Shown here piece after piece: positions 32,901-42,682 of a stretch of DNA of 64,000 bases. Position 1 is the stretch's first letter. Each line of letters begins with the position of its first letter. The position numbers and the translations under genes were made by a program. The notes under the pieces were generated by a model. The model worked only from the letters and a program-made list of their open reading frames with translations, was not told where the DNA came from and did not search any database. Source of the stretch: Haematococcus lacustris (taxonomy: Eukaryota; Chlorophyta; Chlorophyceae; Chlamydomonadales; Haematococcaceae). The DNA is taken from contig JASKMD010000002.1 in assembly GCA_030144725.1 (NCBI GenBank), positions 3,799,086 to 3,863,085 on the forward strand, written 5' to 3'.

Positions 32901-34464
32901 AGTGCTGGCCTCCCCTTGTGAGGGTCTTAGTGTTGCATGTCTTTATAGCTGCCGTCCTGCAGGTTTGTAGGAGGTTTGTGAGCATGGTGGCTGCGGTGTC
33001 TACGGCTTCCCTGGCCGGGCGTCCTGCCACTGATGTCAGACGCTGTGGTTGTTGAGGGTTGGTCTTGCCAAGTGTAGCCAGGTATTGGGTAGCCTCTGTG
33101 TATATGGGGGCTAAGAAGGCTGTCAGTTCTGCATGCAATTGTGGGACGCCTGAGCTGGGTTGTTGCACTGCCAGGCGGTAGGCTTCCCTGTCCTTGTTGG
33201 TAATGGGGGTGGTGAGGATGGTGTGGTTGTGCTTCGGTGGTTTGAGTGGGGCTGCCAGGTCTATGCCCAGGCGGGCTGTACTCAATGTGGCGGTGAGTGG
33301 CCTGTGGTCGCTCAGATAGACGTTGGTATCGACGTGCGTGCGGTGCTCAGGGCCGTGTCTTGCGTCGCGTGTTAGAATAGCGTCGATGCGGCTGTTGCAG
33401 TGCGGTTGCTGGTAGGTCCAGGCCCGGTCGCCGGGGTCAGCTTCCTTCAGGTGCATTTCTGCGGCGAACCCCCTCATCATGCTGTCTTGTGTGTATTCGG
33501 TGTGCTCGGAACGATCCTCTGTTTTCATCGTGGCGTTGATATCTCCCGCCAGGATGAGTGAGCCGGGCAGGTGGCCCGTGGCTGTTCGTATGTGCTCTTG
33601 CATTTTTCCTCGCATCAACAGCGCGTCCCCGTTGTTTCCCGACGGCCAATACGTGGCGATGATGGTGAGCTGTTCGCACTGGTGTTGGTTGAGGGTCAGG
33701 ATGACGCATCGTGCGTTTATCTCGGCGTCGTTGCTCGGTGGAAGCATAGTGGTTTTCATTTGGATGGCTAAGTGGTGTTTGATGCCTATTAGGACGTCAC
33801 TGTGGCCTCTGTGTCGGTGTGTCGTATAGTCTGGCATGGCTCGCCTCAGCCAGCCAGAGCTTGGGTTATTGCTCTTGGGCTGGGTCATGGTTTCAGTTAG
33901 GATCAGGATGTCCGGGCTGTGTTGATGCACATGGTTTAGGACGTCGTTCCTGGACCTATGGAGGCTTCTGACGTTCAGGGTCGTTAGTGTGATATGCTGT
34001 CGATTGTGTGTTGCTTGTGGCTGCCGGGTTGGCAAGGTGCTGTGTTGTGGGTGTGGTCCTGGGTGCTCAGGTAGGTTACCGGTGGGGGGTGGCGGTGTTG
34101 TGGGGATGGCGGCGGGGGGTGGGGTGGGGGCTGTGTTTAGGTATCTGTACATCAGGGTCTGCGTGTGTGAGTCCTTGGTATGCGCTCTTGGTTTGGTCCG
34201 TCTTTTGTCTACGATGGTGCCCGATGTCGTGGGCCGCTTACTGCTGCTTGCCCGGTCTTGTAGAGTGGGGAGAGTGACTGTGGGGGCGACCTGGCGCAGT
34301 CGCGGCCGGGCCTGCTTGTCTGTCGGGTGGGTGTCTTCTGTGGCTGTTAGTATGCGCTTGTAACTCGCTGGTTGTGCAGTGGGTAGCGGCCGGTCTGTTC
34401 GGGGGTTGTGCGCGGGTTGTGTGCCCAGGTCTTGGGTAGTAAGATCGATGTGGGTGGTACGTAG
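26911..34464 (-). CDS. Element A polyprotein, main part: APE, RT, PHD, RNase H, CCHC, RLE
   Basis: Coordinates include the open frame up to the hAT MITE. Residues below count from the internal ATG at 34152 (2,413 codons). APE endonuclease spans 52-292 (TLNVRSL, LILTETM, LAGDINATM, YLSDHRP). RT spans about 620-960 (GGKAPGPDG, VDFTSAFN at 770, YADD at 877). A PHD finger lies at 1454-1498 with all C4HC3 ligands. RNase H starts at about 1930 (YSDGSC at 1935, HSGIIGNEGADALAKHA). The CCHC knuckle CPLCGEADSATHLLLGC is at 2183-2199. The PD-(D/E)xK nuclease has RPD2274 and E2298-I-K2300. APE and RLE in one protein, with RNase H, defines the Dualen/RandI group. This part has no internal stop. Upstream it continues in frame with the protease once the MITE is removed, so it is not an independent gene. 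Confidence 0.93.
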   Translation of the reverse strand, partial: LRTTHIDLTTQDLGTQPAHNPRTDRPLPTAQPASYKRILTATEDTHPTDKQARPRLRQVAPTVTLPTLQDRASSSKRPTTSGTIVDKRRTKPRAHTKDSHTQTLMYRYLNTAPTPPPAAIPTTPPPPTGNLPEHPGPHPQHSTLPTRQPQATHNRQHITLTTLNVRSLHRSRNDVLNHVHQHSPDILILTETMTQPKSNNPSSGWLRRAMPDYTTHRHRGHSDVLIGIKHHLAIQMKTTMLPPSNDAEINARCVILTLNQHQCEQLTIIATYWPSGNNGDALLMRGKMQEHIRTATGHLPGSLILAGDINATMKTEDRSEHTEYTQDSMMRGFAAEMHLKEADPGDRAWTYQQPHCNSRIDAILTRDARHGPEHRTHVDTNVYLSDHRPLTATLSTARLGIDLAAPLKPPKHNHTILTTPITNKDREAYRLAVQQPSSGVPQLHAELTAFLAPIYTEATQYLATLGKTNPQQPQRLTSVAGRPAREAVDTAATMLTNLLQTCRTAAIKTCNTKTLTRGGQHYQRRTMCRIRLALGRKLKTARDLSRKANSLFKQTNVHPTIDELILGTDAINEEIRDAVQARQGEDPTENHVQAALAQLTNTYRDQIHQLDDDDSALAVAQARVRMQQLISTQPKKANKRILRPSRTDHKGLQALADPDTKTICTAPADLNRIITAAYGQKLSAPTPKTGHYTNTQTRNYPWARAKADDAFALHACQNIHWLHTAIMDKAGFQECISRLSGGKAPGPDGVENEIIKMLPWEMRETIHQLFIIMWATGCTPTAWKTSDTCLLYKDKGQETDLNSYRPVGLANTVYKLWTSLITKTLSEYAEANGMLSKNQAGFRSHRNTTQQLQMLVMALEDAKLAKADIYALLVDFTSAFNTTCQDKLLWIMHDLGFPTDATDAVKDLYTGATTRFKTPYGHTDPVPVNRGTIQGDSLSPFLFLIYIEPLLRWLQVGERGYKFKSATADSGERATVSSIDYADDIAILCNTLRNLRCQADKLSAFSDWGHLIISHSKTLATAALHHSVETGMCSNAAEADKRARQQLQTVSLQGKPVTYHRPTSPFTYLGVLITMTLDWKPQHTAMITQLRQKLERLRRSFASARQAIHIIRTAIIPSLAYSFCAVPCTPGDLELYDRSINQCVKLKLRLPLGTPNAIIREDADKLGIGISSTAQEYHARNTTALTHSLQSTDVAHAHISRSMLHKQITWLNTQASTQGHRMLTLLHHTLRARQLVYASISGLSATEEGLPLYHEECQTLGRLITQASSSQAHDVVSASITCLKSLGVTHASELSCKGNTHIITGSMLTSKYGKKVKQKHIIALNKLAAMAAQPSCPDATATRAIRDSRNTSLDLPPDQRKITTWAAGLTELAPTPAVPDTRTRYMDMKAYAAMHATQPATADRAAAAPAVHDATRTSSRLLKREQRATQSAPTKPTPPKAGTKRNNEGRQTQTIPQDIVRIVGLDLPGLSSWKVDKACRCKPKNLGCILGAMYGHQEAITSIDGWQWDGINKENYYKVHWKPTVIDRWALPLCAEEGYTPTHIETISREEAKDVCTCELCWLPRGDSPTCHNCKRAYHPACLEETHLSGHKEPGYWLCPICKFGSNDFKTTMRQSAHSDLIRVHWQPTLEPAPLITAHLDYMAKRNDYDEENRQIQEARHARPDAHLPAHTRQGLPDPHTWLPRCTNLHSKATFHTYPINPQTDIVGTGNCETFLQLHPHMTAPAMSLSTGEPIMPRHDLVQHVTVHDESGRTVGLLTKDQHQQLHAWLQHTPHTRNLATEVVALLRRQDAQSSHHPMRGAQDKALNTLHTTRSFPSTVQRWADPLTVRPETTTYWSPDTNDTAFGAHHNCLLVRHTGLSTWNVPADDAVALKCVNHAIHSATQEEAMATIMLIPGKKGISYPKHIDTLRRYPEYCQHLASIPPTKTRCPKPGKHAKLHIYVIWNAAGQQLVTKGNPQGWLASTATAIHPQRDTHPIRNRPTNQSQPATPASGHKQHIRLPLDRDLPTSGHQRSHNQLTEHSTTQPRMAITEWATIAYSDGSCIKTSGAAPASVGAGVYIPENNILITVALDDLESNTINKAELTAIHAALKAGAKRIATDSLCSLYQIRRALANPMSLITHRHNDILTAIATLIIDSPVTIQFYKVRAHSGIIGNEGADALAKHAALHPELANTPAYSPTTRRETKNWLSNAADGDSPAPLPDCRQRVREHMHRKHKLGLANQDSIYYQMSQEIKKVAATGAGERVMIDTNIPTHAQRTALLYRTGGLYNQKLAMRWKRATDDRCPLCGEADSATHLLLGCSETLPLVQERHNGAGRLITKAISKGTLGGYISFADTGSWEKGAKESLDLPSDTLHTTLRTLGLKPDDTKHTTRPDILMVLPHKKASKEGKDTKLVNIIEIKYCSDSRWTDQLNKALTQHTHLAETIRKEDHMVAIIPILLGIGGITYEAHTRQHLLALGITKANTTKLLNKLTRHAVEAAHSIAKTSYRLRANQGGGGTPLLWLDGGSRPRPRR

Positions 34465-34751
34465 CAGTGTTTTTTTTTCGCGCTATTGATAGCGTTCGCT
34501 ATGAAAAGCACTATTTGGGAGGCCGTTTCGCGCTATGAAATGATAGGCTTACGGGGCCTGCTATCGGGCTCGCGCTATGAAAAACGACCTTTGACCGGCG
34601 TTTTAGCTGAAATTTCGCTGAATTGTGGACCTGAGCCGTGAAATTTTGACGAGCCAAGTATGGTCGAGCTATGAAATCGAGGGTATGAGCCTGGGCCATG
34701 TCACTTTGCGCTATAAAAGTCGAAACTCGCCAAACGAAAAAAAAAACACTG
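34465..34751. mobile_element. hAT-type MITE, 287 bp
   Basis: The terminal inverted repeats are CAGTGTTTTTTTTTCG and CGAAAAAAAAAACACTG. A perfect 8-bp duplication GTACGTAG flanks the element (34457-34464 and 34752-34759). Internally TTTCGCGCTATGAAA recurs in both orientations. Element plus duplication is 295 bp, and its removal brings the protease frame (35020 side) and the APE frame (34152 side) into register. Confidence 0.93.
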
Positions 34752-34971
34752 GTACGTAGATGTTGTTCCAGCTGTTCCGTTGTGGCGCGCCTTGTTGGGT
34801 CAGCTAGCCAGCATAGTGGATGGATGAGGTTGGTATCAGCCGCGTCGCCCTTTTTGATTTGGACGAGTGTACCCTTCAGCTGAAGCCAGTCTTCCGGGGT
34901 GTCCAATCGGCATGGGCGGCCTTGCTCCGAGTCCAACCAGTGCCATGCGTTTTTAATGTGGCGGATGGTGG
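34752..34971 (-). pseudogene. Element A cysteine protease, C-terminal part
   Basis: Minus-strand text is TTIRHIKNAWHWLDSEQ, then LQLKGTLVQIKKG and LCWLADPTRRATTEQLEQHL. It corresponds to the H-x14-D end of the protease in element B. The residue equivalent to the catalytic histidine falls on the edge of the neighbouring insertion and is not present. Confidence 0.8.
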
Positions 34972-36507
34972 TACACAGATAAGCACCTAAGTTGGGACAT
35001 TTTGAAACGGGGGGTGGCACAACTCATCACTTGCTTGGACAAAACGAATGCAACTCATATCGTTGGAGAGATCTACAAGTCCTCTAGCTGCCGATGCCTC
35101 CAGCTTAGTATAACTCTCAAGGACTGGAGACTTATGACTTGGCCAGTGGGATACCCCCCCTAAAACCGGTTTTCCAAACTAAGTGCACCTATGTTGAGAC
35201 GCTCAAGTATAAACATTTTTCAGGAGGAATTTGGTCCTGCCCTTTTCGGCACTGTATCACTATAGGTCCTAGCACCAGATGGCACCAAAAATCCACATAA
35301 AAGCTGTGTTGTGAGTCGAAAGTTAAAGCACCACGATGTGCACCCCCCTCTCCACGCAAGCCCCTCTGCCATACTGAGCTGCCCTCATGGAAAGCTGCTC
35401 TTCCAGCTCCTGCCTGTTGTAGAAGTGGCCCACTGCCCGAAAATACAACGGAGGTTGCTCCTCCATTGAGCAACTGAAAGTTGCATCCATCATATCGTTG
35501 GTCACATTTAGGCCTTCCATTGTGCCAGAGTCGCCGTGCTCTTGCCAGCTTGGATGGAGGCTTAAGCAATTGCCAGCAGCTGCTCCTTGTTGGGGGTGTA
35601 TAAGCCTGTCTTGGCAAAGGCCCGCTTCAATGACTTCGTTTAGTATGGTAATATTTTTAATTAATTCATACTCTTAAATTCAATTTTAATCCATGGCTTC
35701 AATTGCTGCTCGGGCTTGCATCACGGAAGAGGTGTGGCAGGCCCTTGCTCACACGGACCTCGCAGGCCCACTGCACTACTCCAAGGAGGTCCAATCTGGT
35801 CACCCCCCTACCCTACGCTTATACCCCCTTGACAATGCTGACCAGCTGCATCTCCTCTGCCTAAGTCAAAGCTGTCAGTCTCCCCCTTGTAGCAACCCAC
35901 CCCCCATGTTGATGAAGTCGTTGAGGTTGGAGCGGGGGACGCCATGCTGTTTTGCCACAGCACGCACAGAAGGGCGCGTAGCCCCCCTTTTGAACTTGGA
36001 GAGGGCCCGAGCGGCGGCTGCAAGCATGCTAGCCCTGTGGCGTGCCCCGTTAGAAGCTTTGCTAGACCACCTAGCGCGTGTGGCAGAAGCGGTGATCATC
36101 TGAGCAAGGGCCGGGGCCTGAGCTCTGCAAGTAGAAAGGCCATTTTTTGTTACATGCGAAAATTACCTCCCAACATGGCAAGCGCTACGGCCGGACAGTC
36201 GCACATTTGACACAGCGCACCGACTGCACCATCTTTGTTACCCACCAAGGTATCTAGGAGCGTTAAGGAAGCTTCCTGAAACGCTCCTGGTAGTCGCGGC
36301 CGGGCCTTAACTCCCGATGGGGTTCAAACCGGCGGCCCCGGCAGTGTTGAGATCTCTGCTCCCACAACGCGCAAACATGACGCGGGCCGACAACCACCCT
36401 AGTAACCACCTAAGGACGCGATGCGCGGAAAAGAAACGGGGGCTTTCGGTAAAGAATCAAGAGAACACGAGAAACGGGGTGTCCCAACTTAGGTGCTTTA
36501 CTGTGTA
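34972..36507. mobile_element. TIR element of about 1.5 kb, unclassified
   Basis: The ends are inverted copies: TACACAGATAAGCACCTAAG at the left and TACACAGTAAAGCACCTAAG in the reverse complement at the right, both followed by TTGGGACA. No clear target duplication is visible. Compared with element B, about 45 codons of the host are missing here, so insertion was accompanied or followed by deletion. The interior has an AT-rich patch near 35640-35690 and a hairpin AGGAGCGTT ... AACGCTCCT around 36256-36287. One small coding remnant is listed separately. The exact ends could be about 10 bp further in (GCACCTAAG). Confidence 0.7.
35875..36099 (-). pseudogene. psq/CENP-B-type helix-turn-helix remnant
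   Basis: A 74-codon frame opens at an ATG and contains AARALSKFKRGATRPSVRAVAKQ followed by HGVPRSNLNDFI (abbreviated). This is the S-x-R-x-V-A-x-x-x-G-V-P-x-S-x-L pattern of psq-like DNA-binding domains found at the N terminus of pogo/Tc5-type transposases. No DDE domain follows, so the carrier element appears non-autonomous. Assignment rests on the motif alone. Confidence 0.5.
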
Positions 36508-39500
36508 TAGGTAGTGGTTTATGGTGGAGATGGTAAAGTTGCCAGATTCCTCGTAGATGTGTGGGAGGCTGCTACGTAGTGGTATTATCCTGTGCTCCTG
36601 CCTTGCCTGGTTGGCTAGGCCTTGGATGTGTGTGTAGAGTGATTTGCAGTGGGTGATGACGTCTTCGGGCCAGATCATGGGTTTCCCTATGGCCATGTTG
36701 ATGGCGTGCACAAGACAACATTGTTTGTATTGCCTTTCCATGTAGCATTGGGACGGGTTCCGGTTGTCTTCCTTGTGGCTGATAATGTGGCTAATACCCT
36801 GTCGGGTGGCGGCCATGGTTTGGGCTGGTGTAGCTGCCGGGTCAGGTGCGATGACGAACACCTCGTGGAAGTGTGTCGTGTAGGAGCGCGACAGCTCGCA
36901 GATGGCTATAGCTGATTTACTGGGGCTGTCGGAGTCTAGGAGCTTCCACTGCCCGCCCAACTTCCTGAGCGCCATGCTGTGGCCGTTCGTTTTGCACAAG
37001 AGGTTGAGTGTGGCATACTCTATCGCTATGGTGTCGAGGTTGTCGTCGTTCCAGTCGTTTGTGTTGCGTAGGTGAGCGACCCTCGTAATAGTGAGGCCGT
37101 ATTTGGTCCTAAGGTAGAGGTGGATGACCTCGTCACTGAAAGCACCCCCTTGCCCGTGCGCGGTACGCCACGCCTGTTTGTCGCCTTCGTCGTGTAGTGT
37201 TGTATACCAGGCTGTCCAAAAGTTATGTAGGTCCTCAGGCTTCACCCATTCCTTTCCGGCTGCATTGTTGAGGGAGTGGGCCTGGCAGTTGCGGTTCACC
37301 TGTGCTTCAAAAAACAAGGGGTTAGGGTTGGGGTGTGGGGTATGTGTTGTCCTGTGGATGTCATGTGGATGTTGTCTCCCACTGGGGCATGGGCCAGGGT
37401 TGACTTCAACGTCCCCGGCTGCGAGTAGTAGCCATGATATGAAGTAGTCAACGGTGAACGAGGGTTTCCATGTGGGGTCCTGGTGTCGTGCCGTTGCCGT
37501 GGTTCTCTCAGTTCCCCTGATCTGATAGGTACAGTAGGCCTGTATGGTTGTGTTGTATTGGCTGACTGTCCGGGAGTAGCTCTTGTGCCCTCCCTTCAGG
37601 TGCAGGTAGAATCTATTTGAGATCCTACAGATGGCCGTAGTGACAGGCACTATACCGGTGAGGTCTCGCAATGTGTTGTATGTCGTGATATGTACTATGG
37701 CCCTGAGGCGCGTGATCTTTCTTCTTTGTCGTGCCAGGCAACGTTTGGAGTCTTTCGGGGTAGGTATCTGTGGTTGGTGTCGTTGTGTCGCACACCATCC
37801 TATGAGGATGGCGATGAGGATAGGTGTGTCTAGGTGATAGGTTCGTCCAAGTTGAGTTGCGTTGGAGGGGCATGGGTGGGTGGTATAGTCTAGGTTCATG
37901 TGTGTGCTCGTCTCAGTAGCGGCAGTGCCCATAGTTCTTACATTCAGATGACCAATGCACAAGGGTGGGAGGCTGCTGTCCGCTGTAGGATGTGCACGGT
38001 GCCCTATGTGGTGTCCTATCTCAGCTTGTGAGGCTTGGGGTTCTGCAGTGCTAGGGTCTGAATTCCAGCCCAAGTCGCCATCTAGCATACCCATTTCTAC
38101 TTCAGATACTGTGTGGCATTCATGTTCTGCGAGCTCATAAGTACTTATCCTCCCTGGTACCTCTCCAACCCCGCTGGGCTCCCGGGCCCAGCTAGCTCCA
38201 GCAGCTGCCTGTCCAGGTTGCTGCTTGCTACGAGGTCCAGGTTTGCTGTGCCCATTTTTTAGTTGCTGGGTCCAGTCCCCTGCAGTCATGTGGGCAGCAT
38301 GGTGCAAGCTGTCCTGATTGGTGATAGGTATGTGGTTGGTGTGCGGTGGTGGGGGGCCATGTTGGGACAACAGGGTCTGCCCTGCAAGGCCCATTGACTT
38401 CTCGTTCCTGTCGGTGTGGTTGGGGGTGGTGCAATGTGTCACACGGTGGGCTTGTGTGGCTGGTCTGCTCACCGCCGTCTTGGTGCCCTCCTTAGGCATC
38501 TCCTCTTGCTCCTCCTCCATGGGTGAGCCGCCTGTGCAGTTACACGGTGTGGGTGTGAGTATGTGTTGTGTGGTAGTGGTGAGGTCTATGGGCCCCTTCC
38601 AGGTATGTCCATGGTGCGGCTTATTATTGCACACCTGGGTTATGATCCTCAGCTGATACGGAGTCCATCTTGGAGATATATGAGAGGTTGAGTCCTCTGC
38701 CCCCGCCTGAGCTCCCATGGCGCTGTCGGCGGGCAGCCCTCTCTGCTCCTGGGGTAAGGGCCGGTGAGTGTACCTGCGGGTATGCGTGAGTTTAGCGGCA
38801 GGTGTGTGTACCTGTCGTGGCATATGGGTGTGGTGTATAACATTGAGTATAGTGCTACTAGGTTGCATGCTATGGTGATGTGTGGTGGTGCTGACCTGGG
38901 TACGTCCTCCAGCCCGTTGGATGCCGCTGGACCCCGCTAGGTCTCGCTGGGTTGCCCCCTCCTGGGTGGTGTCAGCTCCGCCTGATGGGTCATTGTCACC
39001 TGCGCTTGTGGGCAGTGCCATCTGTTTGTGGTAGAGTGTCCTACCATTATTGGTATATTTTGTGGTGTGCTCCTGGTGGGGCGGTGTTAGCCAGGCGATG
39101 AGTCTGTCTGAGTGGTGTGACCTTGAGGGCATGCAGCCTAGCGCAGTGGGGGAGCGTGTTTCCGTGGGTGCTGCTGTCACCTGTTGTGTGGGGCAGGGGG
39201 TCCACCAGCGTTGCGTTGTTCTCAAGGGTTGCCCCGTCGTTGCCTCCGGTCTCATTGGTAGGGGCCTGCATGGCAATGTGTGAGGATTGTGGGGTTGATG
39301 TGGCCCTTCCGACAGGCTGGTAGGGTGTTGATTGTCAATCGTGTGTGTTCTTCCGTAGTGTGTGTGCATGTACTCTTTGCTGCGCACTTGGTGGTTCTGC
39401 TCTGCGGGTTGTGTGCAGTGTGTCACCTGTGCAGTGTAGAGGAAGCCCGCCTCGATGGCGAGTTCGTCAAAAGCCGCGATACTGCTGTCGCTGCTGGCTC

Positions 39501-40810
39501 TGCTGCTGGTGCCTCTGCCAGCCCATGCCCCTGACGAGGCGCCCCTCACCAGGTTGGGGGAGGGACCCCTGCTGGTGCCTCTGCCTGATGGGTCTGGGAC
39601 GGAGTTGGGTCCCCGGCCCCGGCCTCCCGCCCCTCCCCTGCCAGGGGCCCTTGCCGCTGCGCCTCCGGTGGGTGGGATGGGGGCTGTGGTCGCGGTGGTG
39701 TTGCGGGGCGGGGCGGCCTGGAGCTGAGTCGCTACTGCAACAGCCCTGGTTCCCCATCCCCTGCTGGTTGCCGCCGGCTGGGGAGTGGGCTGTGTGCTGC
39801 CCTCATGGGTAAGGGCCCGTAGCACAGCTGGGGTGTATTTGGCATCGCTGTGGTCCACGACGCGTGCCTCCACCAGGTAGGTGGTGGCCCTGCCCTGTAG
39901 CTCATAGGCCGCGTTGGCCCCCACCACCTGTTGCATGGTGATGCCGTCTGTGACGGCTGCGATAGCCCTGAAGGTGAGGGCCGCCTGGTCCGGCACATGC
40001 TGGAGGCCTGTGTAGCGTGTGTTCCTGCTCGCAGTCCTAGCTCGGGTGGCCGGGTCTGCCGCATCCACGGGGGTCCCCACCTCCTTCAACCAGATGGGGA
40101 GGTTGATGCCGCCGCTGACACCTGCCAGGCTGCGTGGTACTCCTATCCATACTTGCCCCCGCTGCGTCTCTACTACCCCTCCCAAGTCCTGGGCGGCTGC
40201 CAGGGCGCTGACCATGGCTTGCTTGCTGGCCGGCGTGAGGTAGAGGATGGGGGCCTCCCTGACCCCGTGGCTGCTGAGGGGCAGGCCATTTGGCGTGCAG
40301 CACGCTGTGATAGCTCTGGCCACCGTGCCCAATGGATGCTCGTTGGCAATCACCTGTATAGCACAAGCAAACAATGTTTTGGGTGTAGCATATGTATGGT
40401 GTTGATGTGTTCTAGTCGGTCGCAAGCTTGTGTCCATTGTGTGGGCCATTTTCAGGGTTGCGACTTCTTGTGCGTATTGTATGTTAGAACAGGGTGTGGC
40501 AATGTATGTGCTAGTGCTTGCCTGGTCTGTCAGGGGGTCCTTGATGGTAGTCAGGAGCATCTTGCTGGATCCATGTTGCTTCATGGTCAGCATGTCCCCA
40601 GCGAAGTTGGCAAAGGAGAGAGGCAGGGTGGCTCCCTGGGCCAGCATATCTCGCAAGCGTTGCCCCTCAGCACTCTTCGCACTGACCAAGGGAGCCACCG
40701 CATCAGGGGGGTGGTGAGCATCGTGCAGGGCCCATAGCACGTCACAGAGTTCTGATGGGCTGACAGGACCGCCTGTGGGCTTGCCGATGGCGATGCAATG
40801 GGGGGGCAGC
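36508..40810 (-). pseudogene. Element A gag-like region, 2A motif and cysteine protease (N-terminal part)
   Basis: After a homopolymer frameshift at 40811-40821 the frame runs for about 1,430 codons. It holds a globular gag-like segment (ELCDVLWALHDAHHPP, FANFAGDMLTMKQHG, ILYLTPASKQAMVSALAAAQ) and a Gly/Arg-rich RGG-like stretch (GRGGAGGRGRGP near 39640). A long low-complexity His/Thr/Pro region follows. Next come a hydrophobic segment with GDVEVNPGP (37390-37416) and the start of a Josephin-like protease with ERQYKQCCLVHAINMA, where Q-x4-C is the presumed catalytic pair. The 1.5-kb TIR insertion ends it after NHYLY. The gag-like region has no counterpart in element B. Confidence 0.8.
37390..37416 (-). 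other. 2A-type ribosome-skipping motif, element A
   Basis: GDVEVNPGP matches the 2A consensus D-V/I-E-x-N-P-G-P at every fixed position and is preceded by the hydrophobic FISWLLLAA, as in active 2A sequences. Translation would release the N-terminal product at G/P and continue with a proline-led protease-RT product. Confidence 0.88.
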
Positions 40811-40821
40811 GGGGGGGGGGG

Positions 40822-42682
40822 ACGCCGCACTGAGCCGGAGGGTGAGGATTCCCTCTAGCTCAAACACCAGGCTGTGGCAGGCGGTGAGCATCTCCCTTAG
40901 AGCTGGCGTGGTGCTGTGCGCTGTGTATGCGCCTGCTTGTTGGCCCCTTTCCTGGGTGACGGCGTTGACGCTGAGGGCTTGCATCAGCCTAAGGCTAGAA
41001 AGGGGCACTCGCGCTGCGTATGCTCGCCAGGCCTCCAGGCTGCCGGGGGGGGCTCCCATATCTGACAGAGCCAGGACGCAGCCCAGGATGTGCATGACCT
41101 GTCTGATGGCTTGCGGTGTATGAGCGCCCTGCATGTGCTCAGGTGGCCAAATGCCCAGGCAGTCTGCACCCGGCAGGAGCTGCAGGTGTGCTTGCACCCT
41201 CATTGTGTGCAAGCTGTTCCTAGGGTGCTCTTCCAGCAAGGTGCACTGCATTCTGCCCTGCACCACCCCTTTCTCTGTGGCGATGTCTGTAAGGGGGGGG
41301 TCTGTCTCATATGCCTCCAGGAAGCGGCTGATGCTAGCAGGGGGGAGTTTGACGTTGTACTGGTAGGGGTGGCAGGTGTACCCTGTCTGTCCTAGGCTGA
41401 AATGACGCATAGGGCAGTGGGTGACTGTGCTGGCCCCTTCTATGTTCTTCTCCTCTAGCCAGAGCTGGATTCTGACGGCTGTTGCTTCCGGGCTGGTGCT
41501 GTACATAAGGTTTGGCAGCTGGCCACCTGGGCAGTTTAGCACAGTCTTGACGATGTGCCCCAGGAGAGCTGCTTCTACCAGCTGGCCCTCAGTGCAGCCA
41601 GACAGGGCTGTGGCTGGTATGTCTGCAAACCTGGCGTCCACCCTGCGCTGGCTGCTGTGCTGCGCTGTGGATGTTGAGCCCCTATACGGGGTGCCAGTCA
41701 GCAGGGCTCCTCGCATGGTTTTGTTGATGTACGTCGTGTTGTTAAGGATGGCCCTCAGTCTTGCTTCCCCTGCGTGTGATGCACCAGGGGCAGCACGGCA
41801 TGTGGGGGTGTGTTTGTCAGCACCGGGCCAGGGTCTTGGGTCTCCACTGCCATGGACAGGACAGGTGCATGGTTGCAGGATGTGGATTTTCGTCAGAGTG
41901 GGAGGCGGGGCTATATGCGGCTGTTCACCTAGGAACGACGGGTGGTGCAAGGGTGTGTGCCACTGTCCTCTTGGTGAGAGCAGATTATGAGGCGGTGTTG
42001 GTGCATCTGGCGGCGGCAATTTATAGAACCGGGGTGAGTACACCAGTTTGCCAGGGGAAAGCCAAGTTAAGATCGGGGCTGGGTGCACCAGTTTGTCCGA
42101 GGAAAGCAAGGTCCGAAGCGGGGCTGGGTGCACCAGTTTGCCCGACGAGAGCAGAACAAGAAGCGGGGCTGGGTACTCCAGTTTGCCCGAGGAGAGCCAA
42201 TCGAGATGCGGGGCTGGGTGCACCAGTTTGCCCGGGGAAAGCAGAACAAGAGGCGGGGCTGGGTACACCAGTTTGCCCGAGGAAAGCAAGGCCAGAATCA
42301 GGGCTGGGTACACCAGTTTGCCCGAGGACAGCAAGACGGGGACCGGGGCTGAGTACGTCAGTTTGCCCGTAGGAAGCAAGACAAGGAGCGGAGTTGGGTG
42401 CGTCAACTTGCGCTGGGGAGCTCTACACGATCCTGCAGACGAATCTACCTCGACATTTCGTAACCGCAGCAAGCAGCTCTGCTTAGCCTCGATGCTATGA
42501 TCTGTAGGCCATAGCTGCTGTATTGAAGCTGTCGGTGCGCTGTTGCGATTTGTCTGCAACAGAGCTGTCAGCAAAATGGCCACAATGAGAATATGTCTAG
42601 TGGTGTTGTGCTTACCACGGAGGTTGATGCAGTGGCTGATAAGGGCGAGGGTGCCCGCGGTATTGGTCGTCGCACTCCACAT
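40822..42682 (-). pseudogene. Element A N-terminal polyprotein region
   Basis: The first ATG in the frame is at 42682 (MWSATTNTAG). A hydrophobic segment HILIVAILLTALLQTN follows, resembling the N terminus of element B. Next comes an array of 15-residue repeats (SGKLVYPAP type), then a globular gag-like part with WLEEKNIEGASTVTHCPMRH and MHILGCVLALSDMG. At 40811-40821 a run of 11 G (C on the coding strand) shifts the frame: LEGILTLRL reads on as PPHCIAIGKPTGGPVSP only after a one-base change. Confidence 0.72.
42030..42405 (-). repeat. 45-bp coding minisatellite in element A
   Basis: About eight copies of a 45-bp unit (plus strand GGGCTGGGTGCACCAGTTTG ... ) encode a 15-residue repeat with SGKLVHPAP. 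The period keeps the frame. Confidence 0.9.

Noticed and set aside
36325..36350. GGTTCAAACC as a tRNA gene B-box
   Set aside because: No A-box at a suitable distance, no acceptor stem and no anticodon arm could be drawn.
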